Shown piece by piece: positions 17,790 to 25,439 of a stretch of DNA of 64,000 bases (its first letter is position 1; each line of letters starts with the position of its first letter). A program made the position numbers and the translations under genes. Below the pieces are notes generated by a model that ran no database searches, was not told the DNA's origin, and was given only the letters and a program-made list of their open reading frames with translations. The stretch comes from Bacteroidota bacterium (GTDB taxonomy: Bacteria; Bacteroidota; Ignavibacteria; UBA10030; SZUA-254), in the NCBI GenBank assembly GCA_020056225.1, contig JAGVIE010000023.1:1-64000 (forward strand), in the 5' to 3' direction.

Positions 17790-18629
17790 TTACGCCGCCT
17801 GCCGTTGTTCTTCGTGGTTCAAGAATCTTTCCCATGACCAAATATACTTCGTTAATCCCGCCTGCATCGCGGGTGTCATTCTCAACGATTCGTGTACTCT
17901 GGCAAAGTTATAGTGCCAGAAATGAAGGGCTAACGCTGCATTTAAGTTCTCAAGTTTCTTTGAATAAGCATTTGTCAATCGTGTAAATCTCCGCATTTGC
18001 ATTCTCATTGTCAAGTTCTGACGTTCTACAAATGACGTACTGATATACTTTCTGTCGGGATAACCTGTAATCGGACGTATTATCGCCCTCACAATTCTTG
18101 CCGGACTGTATCGTCTTTCGCCTTGAGGTTCTTCGTCATAAACTTTGTGAACTTGACCGTAATGAATATCATCACCGAAAACCCTATCTACTGCATCTCT
18201 ATATCCGGTGAATGAATCGGTTGAAAGCTGAAAAATAGTATTGATTCTCGTTCTCAGTTCCATCATAAACGAAGCGGCGAGATGTGAGGTACGTTTACCT
18301 ACTCTGAATGTTGGAATGAGTTTCGTATCAGCGTCTAAGGCAACAAAAACATATTGATCGCCTAACTCTAAACTACCTGCTTCATCTTGTTTCAAGTGCT
18401 TCTGTTTCTTTCCTACAAACGTCCAAATCTCGTCTACCTGCAATCTTCCTACCTTGAGGTTAACCATTTCACGGTTCAAAAACTCAGCGCATTGTTCGCC
18501 TACTGAAACCGTTAATCGCATGATCGTATCTCGATGTACGCCGGACATTCTTTCAATGGCTCTGATTGAGTTACCTTCTGAAAGAAGGGACAAGACTAAG
18601 ACTTTCTTTTCGTTTGGTAATGTGTTCAT
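17790..18629 (-). CDS. IS1-like DDE transposase
   Basis: 279 aa. An N-terminal helix-turn-helix (SLLSEGNSIRAIERMSGVHRDT) is followed by a DDE catalytic core: first Asp in LQVDEIWTFVG, second in STDSFTGYRDAV, and Glu in SFVERQNLTMRMQMRRFTRL. This pattern matches IS1-family transposases found in many environmental genomes. The frame is intact, and no programmed frameshift is needed, unlike enterobacterial IS1. The flanks hold several hairpins (17644-17725, 18711-18741), but I could not match a pair of terminal inverted repeats or a target duplication, so element limits are unknown. It is probably active or recently active. Confidence 0.82.
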   Translation of the reverse strand: MNTLPNEKKVLVLSLLSEGNSIRAIERMSGVHRDTIMRLTVSVGEQCAEFLNREMVNLKVGRLQVDEIWTFVGKKQKHLKQDEAGSLELGDQYVFVALDADTKLIPTFRVGKRTSHLAASFMMELRTRINTIFQLSTDSFTGYRDAVDRVFGDDIHYGQVHKVYDEEPQGERRYSPARIVRAIIRPITGYPDRKYISTSFVERQNLTMRMQMRRFTRLTNAYSKKLENLNAALALHFWHYNFARVHESLRMTPAMQAGLTKYIWSWERFLNHEEQRQAA

Positions 18630-18710
18630 ATTACACTCCTTGATTTTGTGCCGTAAGGAGCGTATATTGTATTAGGTCTTTTGTCGCTCCAAACAGCGAT
18701 GATTGATTAG

Positions 18711-18741
18711 GGTTTGTAGGTACTTCGAATACTTACAAACC
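18711..18741. repeat. 12-bp-stem hairpin downstream of HTH gene
   Basis: GGTTTGTAGGTA (18711-18722) pairs with TACTTACAAACC (18730-18741) over 12 bp including one G-U, around a short loop. On the minus strand it lies 16 bases past the stop of the HTH gene and could end its transcript, though no T-run follows on that strand. On the plus strand TGTTTTATTT follows. It could also mark the right end of the transposase element. Confidence 0.5.
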
Positions 18742-18757
18742 TGTTTTATTTATAAAC

Positions 18758-18955
18758 TTATTTTTGCCTTTTCTTCCATGCTTCAACTTCTTCTTTTGAA
18801 ACTAACGTGAGAGTTTTGAATTTGTACGTTGTCAGCTTCTCATCGTAAAGATAATTACGAATTGCTGTTGTTTTAATTCCTAACTCCGTTGCAGCTTCAT
18901 CTACTGTGAAGAAATCAGCATCATTGACTTGTTTGAGTTGTTTTACTTTATTCAT
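18758..18955 (-). CDS. Excisionase-like helix-turn-helix protein
   Basis: A 65-aa MerR/excisionase-type DNA-binding protein. FFTVDEAATELGIKTTAIRNYLY is the helix-turn-helix, followed by a short beta wing (TLTLVSKEEVEAWKKRQK) that ends the domain, as in the HTH_17 family. Such proteins act as recombination directionality factors or small regulators of mobile elements. It lies between the transposase and the tRNA-Ser-like gene, whose 3' end is 95 bases away. No integrase is present, so excisionase activity is only a family-level inference. Confidence 0.7.
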   Translation of the reverse strand: MNKVKQLKQVNDADFFTVDEAATELGIKTTAIRNYLYDEKLTTYKFKTLTLVSKEEVEAWKKRQK

Positions 18956-19050
18956 ATATACAATATAAGTGATAGAGTATCAAATGTCAAGTGTAAAGTG
19001 AGAAATATCCTCTTGACTTTGAATTTTGTGATGCGTATCTTATAAATAAG

Positions 19051-19135
19051 CGGAAAGGGTAGGGGTCGAACCTACTACTCGTTAGAGTACCTCAGACATA
19101 TCAATCCGGTGCTTTAACCGTTCAGCCACCTCTCC
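19051..19135 (-). tRNA. tRNA-Ser-like gene with irregular anticodon arm
   Basis: An 85-base class II tRNA on the minus strand. The acceptor GGAGAGG/CCTTTCC pairs with one wobble. The D arm has a three-bp GCT/AGC stem and a GG in the loop. The long variable arm TACTC-TAAC-GAGTA is perfect, and the T arm GTAGG-TTCGACC-CCTAC is perfect. The discriminator is G, as in tRNA-Ser. No CCA is encoded. The anticodon arm does not fold normally: CCGGA and GTCTG mispair around TTGATAT, leaving either TGA (Ser) or GAT in the anticodon place. It may be a serine tRNA pseudogene or one altered by recombination. Confidence 0.6.
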
Positions 19136-19329
19136 GTTGTTTGTTACATTATTATTCTAAGCGGTATCACTGTATACACCTTCCTTTCTCAAGTGCGTTA
19201 ACACTTGTTAAAGTTTATAGTTTTGGTTGAAGCCCTCTTTTGAGGGCTTTTTTTATTAGTAAGATATTTAATCGTATAGATGTTACCTATTTTACCTTTA
19301 AAGTAATAAAAGTAAAAAAAGTAATACGC
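19136..19329. other. Intergenic with possible small transcript
   Basis: No coding frame. It holds a weak hairpin, AAGTG-CGTTAA-CACTT near 19190-19206, and the strong plus-strand terminator at 19230-19256. No plus-strand gene lies upstream for it to end. Confidence 0.4.
19230..19256 (+). terminator. Strong intrinsic terminator
   Basis: AAGCCCTC (19230-19237) pairs perfectly with GAGGGCTT (19242-19249) around TTTT, followed by a T-run on the plus strand. The nearest plus-strand gene ends 1.6 kb earlier, so it either ends an unannotated small RNA or is a leftover. On the minus strand no T-run follows. Confidence 0.75.
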
Positions 19330-20115
19330 TCATTCGTTATATTTTGAGGCGGCTTTGCGGCAATACCCAAGTTCGGAAAGCATCTTACTGATAAGATGAT
19401 AGGCAGAATTGCGCGATTTAAAAGTTTCCAATGTGCCAAGATTATCCATTCCAATCGCTTGAGCGATCTGATACTTAATCTCTCTCCTTATGGTTTGACC
19501 CTTTGGTAATTTACGCTTTTGGCACTCCTTTCTACATTCTTCCAACAAAACTTTCTTAACCGATGCTCTCCCCTGTGATGGAGCAAAAAAATTTCCCATA
19601 CGTTCTCCTTCTGTTTGGATATTTGTTTTCGTGCTTAACTCAAGATTGTGTCTTTTCACTGCTACTTCAAGACGATTAATGTATACCGTTTTAAATTCAC
19701 TATAAATGCTCGTAACGGGTAGAAACATCGAATTAAAATCGTTGCTTCTCCCAAGAGATGCAGCAATTCTTCTGAAGGTCTGTTCTTGCTGGCTTAATGC
19801 AACCTTGTACCGTTTATAGAAAAGATTAACTATCTTCACGTTCAAAGGCTTTGTAATTGTGCTACTGAATCGGTGTATTACACTCTCAAAAGCGGATAAA
19901 AAATCCGCACCTATATTCTCGGCGTGTTCCCTTAATAAGTTATATCGGTTGAATATCGGATCGATACTTTGATCCTGTTGTATTAACGAAATACTCTCAT
20001 CGTTTATTTTCTGTTTTAATTCTCTTGACCTCTCCCGATATAGATTACGAAGCTCTGTTTCAAATAAGTCAAACACCTCATTGAATGATTCTTCATTCGG
20101 ACTATCATTGTTCAT
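19330..20115 (-). CDS. Hypothetical protein, 261 aa
   Basis: I do not recognise this protein. It is soluble, predicted mostly helical, acidic at the N-terminus (residues 1-50) and basic in the C-terminal third, where KRKLPKGQTIRREIKYQ suggests nucleic-acid contact. The ending NSAYHLISKMLSELGYCRKAASKYNE looks like a compact helical tail. There is no signal peptide or membrane segment. Its 5' leader carries the elaborate structure at 20131-20238, only 15 bases upstream. The gene lies in the accessory island, so a plasmid- or phage-type role is conceivable but unsupported by any motif. Confidence 0.6.
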   Translation of the reverse strand: MNNDSPNEESFNEVFDLFETELRNLYRERSRELKQKINDESISLIQQDQSIDPIFNRYNLLREHAENIGADFLSAFESVIHRFSSTITKPLNVKIVNLFYKRYKVALSQQEQTFRRIAASLGRSNDFNSMFLPVTSIYSEFKTVYINRLEVAVKRHNLELSTKTNIQTEGERMGNFFAPSQGRASVKKVLLEECRKECQKRKLPKGQTIRREIKYQIAQAIGMDNLGTLETFKSRNSAYHLISKMLSELGYCRKAASKYNE

Positions 20116-20130
20116 AGGTATAAGAATAAA

Positions 20131-20238
20131 AAATCCTTCCCGTGCCTTAGAGCAAACTCTTGTTTACCCCCGCTCTCAATGGAGCGGACGAGAAGGATTT
20201 CTAAATTCTTTTATCACACATCTAAGGCGGTGTGCGAT
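20131..20238 (-). ncRNA. Candidate structured leader or small RNA
   Basis: Read on the minus strand, this leader forms four elements. First, a hairpin with stem 20231-20238/20213-20220 (8 bp, one wobble) has GCCTTAGA in its loop. Second, a long stem pairs 20200-20188 with 20143-20131 (12 of 13 pairs). Third, inside it lies CCGCTC-loop-GAGCGG (20170-20187). Fourth, a small AGAG/CTCT hairpin (20149-20160). The loop GCCTTAGA (20221-20228) is exactly complementary to TCTAAGGC at 20144-20151, allowing a pseudoknot or switch. The long stem is followed by a T-run (from 20133 down), like an attenuator, 15 bases before the 261-aa gene. No known riboswitch class is recognised. Confidence 0.45.
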
Positions 20239-20365
20239 GTTTTCTTGCTCAAATTTACGTCATTTTTACACCTTATTCAAGTCAAAAAGTATATTTGATT
20301 TATCCATATATTCTATTTACTTTTGTCAATACGGGTTCAAGTAAAACCAACATTAAGGATATATC

Positions 20366-20734
20366 ATGGAATTAACACCCCAAGAACTTACGATTATTAG
20401 CACTCTTGCTGGTACTTTCATTGGCTCTCTTTTCATGTATCTTGGAATGAGGGCTTCAATAAAATCAGAAGAGCGAAAACATTATCGAGATATAGTAATA
20501 AAAGCAGCGCTTGAAAATTGGAAGGCATCAATCGACTCAGCAAAATTAAAAGCATCTGCGACTGGAGGCCCTCAACTCGCTTATCCTTTGGATTCATTTA
20601 TTATTCACATGATAAAGTTGTTAGAACTGGTGCTCAATAAAAATCTCAAAAAATCAAATGTCATCGATAGATTAAAAGAGGTTGATGAAATTACTGATCT
20701 GGTTATAAAACACGTAAATACTAAAGTTTTCTGA
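20366..20734 (+). CDS. Small single-span membrane protein, 122 aa
   Basis: Unrecognised family. One membrane helix spans residues ~9-28 (IISTLAGTFIGSLFMYLGM). It is followed by a ~95-residue helical cytoplasmic part with a hydrophobic heptad-like stretch (IIHMIKLLELVLNKNLKK). TAAGGA eight bases before the ATG is a good ribosome site. Its 3' end overlaps the convergent small membrane gene at 20721-20876 by 14 bases. The layout of small membrane proteins next to a transposase island resembles phage or defence accessory genes, but no specific function can be claimed. Confidence 0.55.
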   Translation: MELTPQELTIISTLAGTFIGSLFMYLGMRASIKSEERKHYRDIVIKAALENWKASIDSAKLKASATGGPQLAYPLDSFIIHMIKLLELVLNKNLKKSNVIDRLKEVDEITDLVIKHVNTKVF

Positions 20735-20876
20735 TCCTTTCCAAAATATCCAACCAAACATCGATTATTTTATCAAAAGGATGAGTGAATGCTATAATCG
20801 TTGTTATTACGCCCAGCATATATCCCGAAAGAACAGCCACTATAAGTAACCAATCAGAAGGATTAGTATTATTCAT
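20721..20876 (-). CDS. Short membrane protein, 51 aa
   Basis: From ATG 20876 the product is a 51-aa peptide with one membrane helix (LLIVAVLSGYMLGVITTIIAF) and a charged amphipathic tail (DVWLDILERIRKL). A GGAAAGGA ribosome site lies about ten bases upstream, which favours this start over the ATG at 20921. It is convergent with and overlaps the 122-aa membrane protein by 14 bases. No family is recognised. Confidence 0.45.
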   Translation of the reverse strand: MNNTNPSDWLLIVAVLSGYMLGVITTIIAFTHPFDKIIDVWLDILERIRKL

Positions 20877-20985
20877 ATTAGGACAATCCTTTCCGAATAA
20901 GGACAGTACCTGCGTTTGCAATTCTTCTCCTTTTTTCCTAAATTTTCATTCAATACTAATCAATTTCCATTTAATCAAATAATAC

Positions 20986-21342
20986 ATGCTTGTTGATTAC
21001 ATTCCAATCGGTATCATGATCGTTTTTGGTGTTGCTTTCGGTGTGTTTATGTCGAAAGCAAGCGAATGGTTGGGTCCGAAAAATCCAAATGATGTCAAGC
21101 AATCGATCTATGAAAGCGGCATGGAGCCTGTGCGCTCTGCGCGTGAACGCATGTCGATCAAATACTATATGGTTGCAATGCTGTTCATCATCTTCGATAT
21201 CGAAGTGGTTTTCCTTTATCCGTGGGCTGTCAACTTCAAACAACTTGGAATGTTCGGCCTCATTGAGATGTTTATATTTATAGTGATATTGATGTTGGGC
21301 TTTGTATATGTATGGAAGAAAGGCGCATTGAAATGGGATTGA
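20986..21342 (+). CDS. nuoA: NADH-quinone oxidoreductase subunit A
   Basis: A 118-aa membrane subunit of respiratory complex I. Three membrane helices are visible (about residues 5-25, 62-83, 88-110). The conserved loop between helices 1 and 2 carries YESGMEP, the region containing the family's reactive Cys, here replaced by Ser. The second helix is preceded by [19 protein letters not shown] with the conserved acidic residues. It is the first gene of nuoABCDEF, and the next start lies within its 3' end. Confidence 0.95.
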   Translation: MLVDYIPIGIMIVFGVAFGVFMSKASEWLGPKNPNDVKQSIYESGMEPVRSARERMSIKYYMVAMLFIIFDIEVVFLYPWAVNFKQLGMFGLIEMFIFIVILMLGFVYVWKKGALKWD

Positions 21343-21863
21343 TGAAAACAGACGAATCGTTCATTACTACAAAATTGGACGATATGATTGGGTGGGCAAG
21401 GAAGAATTCACTCTGGCCCATGCCGATGGGAATTTCATGCTGTGCAATCGAGATGATGTCGTTCGCAGGTCCGCGTTACGATTGCGCACGATTCGGTTCC
21501 GAAGCATTTCGTTTTTCACCCCGTCAGGCTGATTTAATGATCGTTGCAGGAACGGTAACGTATAAGATGTCGCACGTTGTTCGTAAAATTTACGATCAGA
21601 TGCCCGATCCGAAGTGGGTGATTGCTATGGGCGCATGTACATCGAGCGGCGGAATGTACCGCTCGTATTCAGTTGTCCAGGGAATCGATCTTTTCATTCC
21701 TGTAGATGTTTATATTGCCGGATGCCCACCGAGACCCGATAATCTGATAAACGGATTGATAGAAGTTCAAAAGAAAATCGCGCGCGGTGAGAAACCGGGA
21801 CAGGCGCAAAAAGTTTATATTCAGGAACCAACTCTTATTCATGAAAGACAGACTGCTCGATAA
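21333..21863 (+). CDS. nuoB: NADH-quinone oxidoreductase subunit B
   Basis: A 176-aa peripheral-arm subunit of complex I that holds cluster N2, the last Fe-S centre before quinone. All four ligands are present: the tandem Cys in [11 protein letters not shown], one in [12 protein letters not shown] and one in AGCPPRPD. The frame extends to 21312, but ATG 21333 ([10 protein letters not shown]) was chosen: AGAAAGG lies nine bases upstream and homologues begin MGL. It overlaps the end of nuoA by ten bases. A third ATG at 21342 overlaps the nuoA stop and is also possible. Confidence 0.94.
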   Translation: MGLMKTDESFITTKLDDMIGWARKNSLWPMPMGISCCAIEMMSFAGPRYDCARFGSEAFRFSPRQADLMIVAGTVTYKMSHVVRKIYDQMPDPKWVIAMGACTSSGGMYRSYSVVQGIDLFIPVDVYIAGCPPRPDNLINGLIEVQKKIARGEKPGQAQKVYIQEPTLIHERQTAR

Positions 21864-22323
21864 GTTAAATTCTAATTTCAAAGATTCCATCGAATCGGTG
21901 AGCGAGTTCCGCAAGGAACTCACGATAATCATCAAGAGAGATGACATTGTAAAGGTATGTCAATTTCTCCGCGATGATGAAGAACTTAGATTCGATTCGC
22001 TCCGCGATGTGTGCGGCGCTGATCGGTTCACACCAGAAGAACGCTTTGAGGTTATTTATAATCTGTATTCGTTAAAAAATAATTTTCGGCTTAGGCTCAA
22101 AGTTCATATAGGAGCAGAAAATCCCCGGGTCCCTACGGTCACAGGTATTTGGCCCACAGCTAATTTCGAGGAGCGTGAAGCTTACGATATGTTCGGAATT
22201 ATCTTCGATGGTCATCCCGATTTGAGACGCATTTACATGCCGGAAGAATTCGAATATCACCCGTTGCGTAAAGATTTCCCGTTGATGGGAATTCCCGGGT
22301 CACTCCCTTTACCGCGAAAATAA
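21841..22323 (+). CDS. nuoC: NADH-quinone oxidoreductase subunit C
   Basis: A 160-aa peripheral subunit of complex I (30-kDa subunit family), involved in assembling the quinone-binding module with NuoD. The signature [25 protein letters not shown] and the terminal [12 protein letters not shown] are clear. ATG 21841 is used because the open extension to 21787 lies wholly inside nuoB. It overlaps nuoB by 23 bases. NuoC and NuoD are separate here, not fused as in E. coli. Confidence 0.94.
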   Translation: MKDRLLDKLNSNFKDSIESVSEFRKELTIIIKRDDIVKVCQFLRDDEELRFDSLRDVCGADRFTPEERFEVIYNLYSLKNNFRLRLKVHIGAENPRVPTVTGIWPTANFEEREAYDMFGIIFDGHPDLRRIYMPEEFEYHPLRKDFPLMGIPGSLPLPRK

Positions 22324-22334
22324 GACAGCGACCA

Positions 22335-23591
22335 ATGCCAATCGATACCAAACAACAGGAAGCGCGTCAAAAGATTCTCACTGCTCTCGAGAACCAGCAT
22401 ACAACAGTTACGTTCGACGATCCGCTTGAGAACGACATGGTGCTCAATATGGGTCCACAACATCCTGCAACGCACGGTGTGCTTCGGCTGCTTGTTAGGT
22501 TAGATGGTGAAACGATAGTCGCGGCGGTTCCCGATCTCGGTTACTTGCATCGCGGCTACGAAAAACTCGCGGAGAACATGAACTATCACGAATATATTCC
22601 GCATACCGACCGGCTCGATTATCTATCTCCGCTTGCAAATAATGTCGCTTACGTTCTAGCAGTCGAGAAGCTCGCAGGAATCGAAGTGCCGCTAAGAGCA
22701 CAGTACATTCGTGTTATCTGTGCCGAGCTTGCTCGTATCGCATCGCATCTCGTTTGGCTTGGCACGATGGCAATGGATGTTGGCGCGGTGACAGTATTGT
22801 TATGGGGATTCCGTGAGCGTGAAAAGATACAGGATATTTGGGATATCTTTACAGGTGTTCGATTCACAACAAGCTTCACTCGGATCGGCGGATTAGCGAA
22901 TGATTTATCGCCTGAAGCGATTGCCGCGACGAAGAAATTCATCGATGAACTTCCAGCTTCGCTTGATGAATGTGAAAACGTATTGGTTAGAAACCGGATT
23001 TTTATCGACCGCTGTGAAGGAATCGGGTATGTTTCGAAAGAAGATACAATCGCCATGGGATTGACAGGCCCGCTGCTTCGTGCCGCGGGAGTCGATCATG
23101 ACCTTCGCCGCGATGAACCATATCTTATTTATGACAAACTTGATTTCCATGTTCCGGTATATACTGATGGTGATGTGCTCGCGCGGTTTTATGTGCGCAT
23201 GACAGAGCTAAGAGAAAGCATAAAGATTATGCGGCAGGTATTGGAAAAGATTCCGGCAGGTCCTATTCACGCTAACAAACCCAAAAAAGTTCTTCCGCGA
23301 AAAGAAAAAGTTTATGGGAAGATGGAAGAACTGATTCATGATTTTATGATTGTTAATTTTGGAATTAACCCGCCGGTTGGCGAAGTTTATCAAGCTATTG
23401 AAGCATCGAAAGGCGAGTTGGGGTTTTATATTCAGAGCCGCGGTGAAGGATATCCGTGGCGCTTAAAAATCCGATCGCCGTCATTTGTAAATATACAATC
23501 GCTTCCCATGATGCTTAGGGGTGGATTGATTTCCGATGTCGTTGCTGTAATCGGAAGTCTTGATCCTGTAATGGGTGAAGCGGATAAGTAA
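22335..23591 (+). CDS. nuoD: NADH-quinone oxidoreductase subunit D
   Basis: A 418-aa 49-kDa subunit of complex I, homologous to the large subunit of NiFe hydrogenases, which forms the quinone pocket with NuoB. Landmarks are the N-terminal GPQHPATHGVLRLLVRLDGE, whose His loop lines the pocket, then DLGYLHRGYEKLAE, and DPVMGEADK at the C-terminus. The hydrogenase metal-ligand Cys residues are absent, as expected. It starts 11 bases after nuoC. A ~75-base AT-rich spacer separates it from nuoE. Confidence 0.96.
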   Translation: MPIDTKQQEARQKILTALENQHTTVTFDDPLENDMVLNMGPQHPATHGVLRLLVRLDGETIVAAVPDLGYLHRGYEKLAENMNYHEYIPHTDRLDYLSPLANNVAYVLAVEKLAGIEVPLRAQYIRVICAELARIASHLVWLGTMAMDVGAVTVLLWGFREREKIQDIWDIFTGVRFTTSFTRIGGLANDLSPEAIAATKKFIDELPASLDECENVLVRNRIFIDRCEGIGYVSKEDTIAMGLTGPLLRAAGVDHDLRRDEPYLIYDKLDFHVPVYTDGDVLARFYVRMTELRESIKIMRQVLEKIPAGPIHANKPKKVLPRKEKVYGKMEELIHDFMIVNFGINPPVGEVYQAIEASKGELGFYIQSRGEGYPWRLKIRSPSFVNIQSLPMMLRGGLISDVVAVIGSLDPVMGEADK

Positions 23592-23666
23592 CAATTAAAA
23601 ATGCAAAAGTAAAAAGGCAAAAATATTTCATTTAAAATTTTGATGCCTTAATTTGAATAAAGCGAG

Positions 23667-24131
23667 ATGTTAACACAGGAAAATCTAAATAAAATAGAAG
23701 AACTTAAAAAGCGTTATCCCGACACGAAGTCGCTAACGATACCAGTTCTCCATATTGCTCAAGAACAATATGGCTGGATATCGGAAGAAACGATGAAGGA
23801 GATCGCCAAACTTCTTAATCTCCCGGTAAACCATGTAATTGGAGTAGCAACATTCTACACGATGTTCAATAAAAAGCCAGTAGGAAAATATCACATACAG
23901 GTTTGCACGAATATTTCCTGTCAATTACTCGGAGCGGAAAAAATATCGGAATATATCTGCAAGAAATTAGATATAAGAGTTGGCGGCACGACAGATGATA
24001 AAATGTTCACAATATCCGAAGTCGAGTGCCTCGGTTCGTGCGGCACCGCGCCGATGATGCAAGTAAATGACGATTACCACGAAAATCTCACCATTGAAAA
24101 AATCGATAAGCTCCTTAAAGAATTAAAATAG
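23667..24131 (+). CDS. nuoE: NADH-quinone oxidoreductase subunit E
   Basis: A 154-aa thioredoxin-fold subunit of the NADH dehydrogenase module that carries the [2Fe-2S] cluster N1a. The four ligand cysteines are in CTNISC (near residue 82) and ECLGSCGTAPM (near 121-125). Length and N-terminal helical region (YPDTKSLTIPVLHIAQEQYGWIS) are typical. It lies three bases before nuoF. Confidence 0.95.
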   Translation: MLTQENLNKIEELKKRYPDTKSLTIPVLHIAQEQYGWISEETMKEIAKLLNLPVNHVIGVATFYTMFNKKPVGKYHIQVCTNISCQLLGAEKISEYICKKLDIRVGGTTDDKMFTISEVECLGSCGTAPMMQVNDDYHENLTIEKIDKLLKELK

Positions 24132-24134
24132 ATT

Positions 24135-25439
24135 ATGTCCGATTTCCCAGATAAATTACTTCTCCCTGATATACCGAATCTTCACCGGATCGATGTTTAT
24201 GAGCAACATGGCGGATATGCGGCTATTCGGAAAGCGTTGGCCATGACGACCGATGCAGTCATAGATGAAGTGAAGAAATCAAATCTGAAAGGACGTGGAG
24301 GGGCAGGATTCCCGACGGGACTCAAATGGACATTTATGCCGAAGCAAACATCGAAGCCGAAATATTTATGCGCGAACGGTGATGAGGGAGAACCGGGTAC
24401 TTTCAAGGACAGACAAATCTTCGAATTAAACCCGCACCAATTCATAGAGGGATGTTTGATTGCTTCGTACGCGATGGGTGTTCGCGCAACGTATGTCTAT
24501 ATCCGCGGTGAATATGTTAAATGGATAAACATCCTCCAACACGCGATTGATGAAGCATATGCAAAAAATTACATCGGCAATAAAATCTGTGGAACAAACT
24601 TCAGTACGGATGTGTACATTGTTCGCGGTGCCGGCGCTTATATCTGCGGTGAAGAATCGTCGCTTATGAATTCGATTGAGGGCGACCGGGGTTATCCGCG
24701 TGTGAAGCCTCCGTTCCCGGCACAGGTTGGATTATGGGGTTGTCCAACAACTATAAATAATATTGAGACCCTCACTAATATTCCGGTTATAATGAATCGT
24801 GGCGGCGATTGGTATTCGAAAATCGGTTCTTCGAAACATCCGGGAACCTTGCTCTACGGTATCAGTGGTCATGTGAATAAACCGGGTGTTTATGAACTGC
24901 CTACCGGTGTTCTGCTAACCGATCTGATTCACAAACATGCCGGCGGGATTCATGGAGGCAAAAAAATTAAAGCTGTAATCCCGGGCGGCTCGTCGACTAT
25001 GTGGCTGCGTGGTGATGAACTTGAAGGCGTCAGGATGGATGCTGATTCTTTGAAGGCGGCAGGTACTTCAATCGGAACTGCCGGCGTTATAGTTATGGAT
25101 GAAGATACTGATGTTCTGAAAGTTCTTGCACGTATCACACATTTCTATCATCACGAGTCGTGCGGACAATGCACACCATGCCGCGAGGGCTGCGGTTGGA
25201 TGGAAAAGATATTGAAACGATTCATGTCCGTAGATGGAAACATAGAGGATATCGATCTTCTGTTAAACGTTGCAAACAATATCGAAGGAAATACAGTTTG
25301 TGCTTTAGGTGATGCAGCGGCGTGGCCCGTACAAAGCGTCATTAAAAAATTCCGGGAGGAATTTGAGAAACGTATCGGAAAAATTCCGGCGGAAAATAAA
25401 TACATCCCGCCCCCGCATCTTGTAGCTAAATCGGGTTAA
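24135..25439 (+). CDS. nuoF: NADH-quinone oxidoreductase subunit F
   Basis: A 434-aa subunit that oxidises NADH. It carries FMN and the [4Fe-4S] cluster N3. The glycine-rich nucleotide region GRGGAGFPTGLKW, the FMN motif NGDEGEPGTFKDR and GAGAYICGEESSL are all present. The N3 ligands are in ESCGQCTPCREG plus a later Cys in NTVCALGDAAAWP. It is the last gene of the cluster here: nuoG and the membrane subunits nuoH-N do not follow, and the next gene is convergent, sharing the stop-codon bases. Confidence 0.96.
   Translation: MSDFPDKLLLPDIPNLHRIDVYEQHGGYAAIRKALAMTTDAVIDEVKKSNLKGRGGAGFPTGLKWTFMPKQTSKPKYLCANGDEGEPGTFKDRQIFELNPHQFIEGCLIASYAMGVRATYVYIRGEYVKWINILQHAIDEAYAKNYIGNKICGTNFSTDVYIVRGAGAYICGEESSLMNSIEGDRGYPRVKPPFPAQVGLWGCPTTINNIETLTNIPVIMNRGGDWYSKIGSSKHPGTLLYGISGHVNKPGVYELPTGVLLTDLIHKHAGGIHGGKKIKAVIPGGSSTMWLRGDELEGVRMDADSLKAAGTSIGTAGVIVMDEDTDVLKVLARITHFYHHESCGQCTPCREGCGWMEKILKRFMSVDGNIEDIDLLLNVANNIEGNTVCALGDAAAWPVQSVIKKFREEFEKRIGKIPAENKYIPPPHLVAKSG

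Noticed and set aside
17640-18745. Flanking hairpins as terminal inverted repeats of the IS1-like element
   Set aside because: The left and right hairpins do not match each other and no target duplication could be found.
20131-20238. Resemblance to a pistol-type ribozyme (hairpin loop pairing downstream)
   Set aside because: Only the general pseudoknot shape agrees; the conserved bases and short third stem of that ribozyme are missing.
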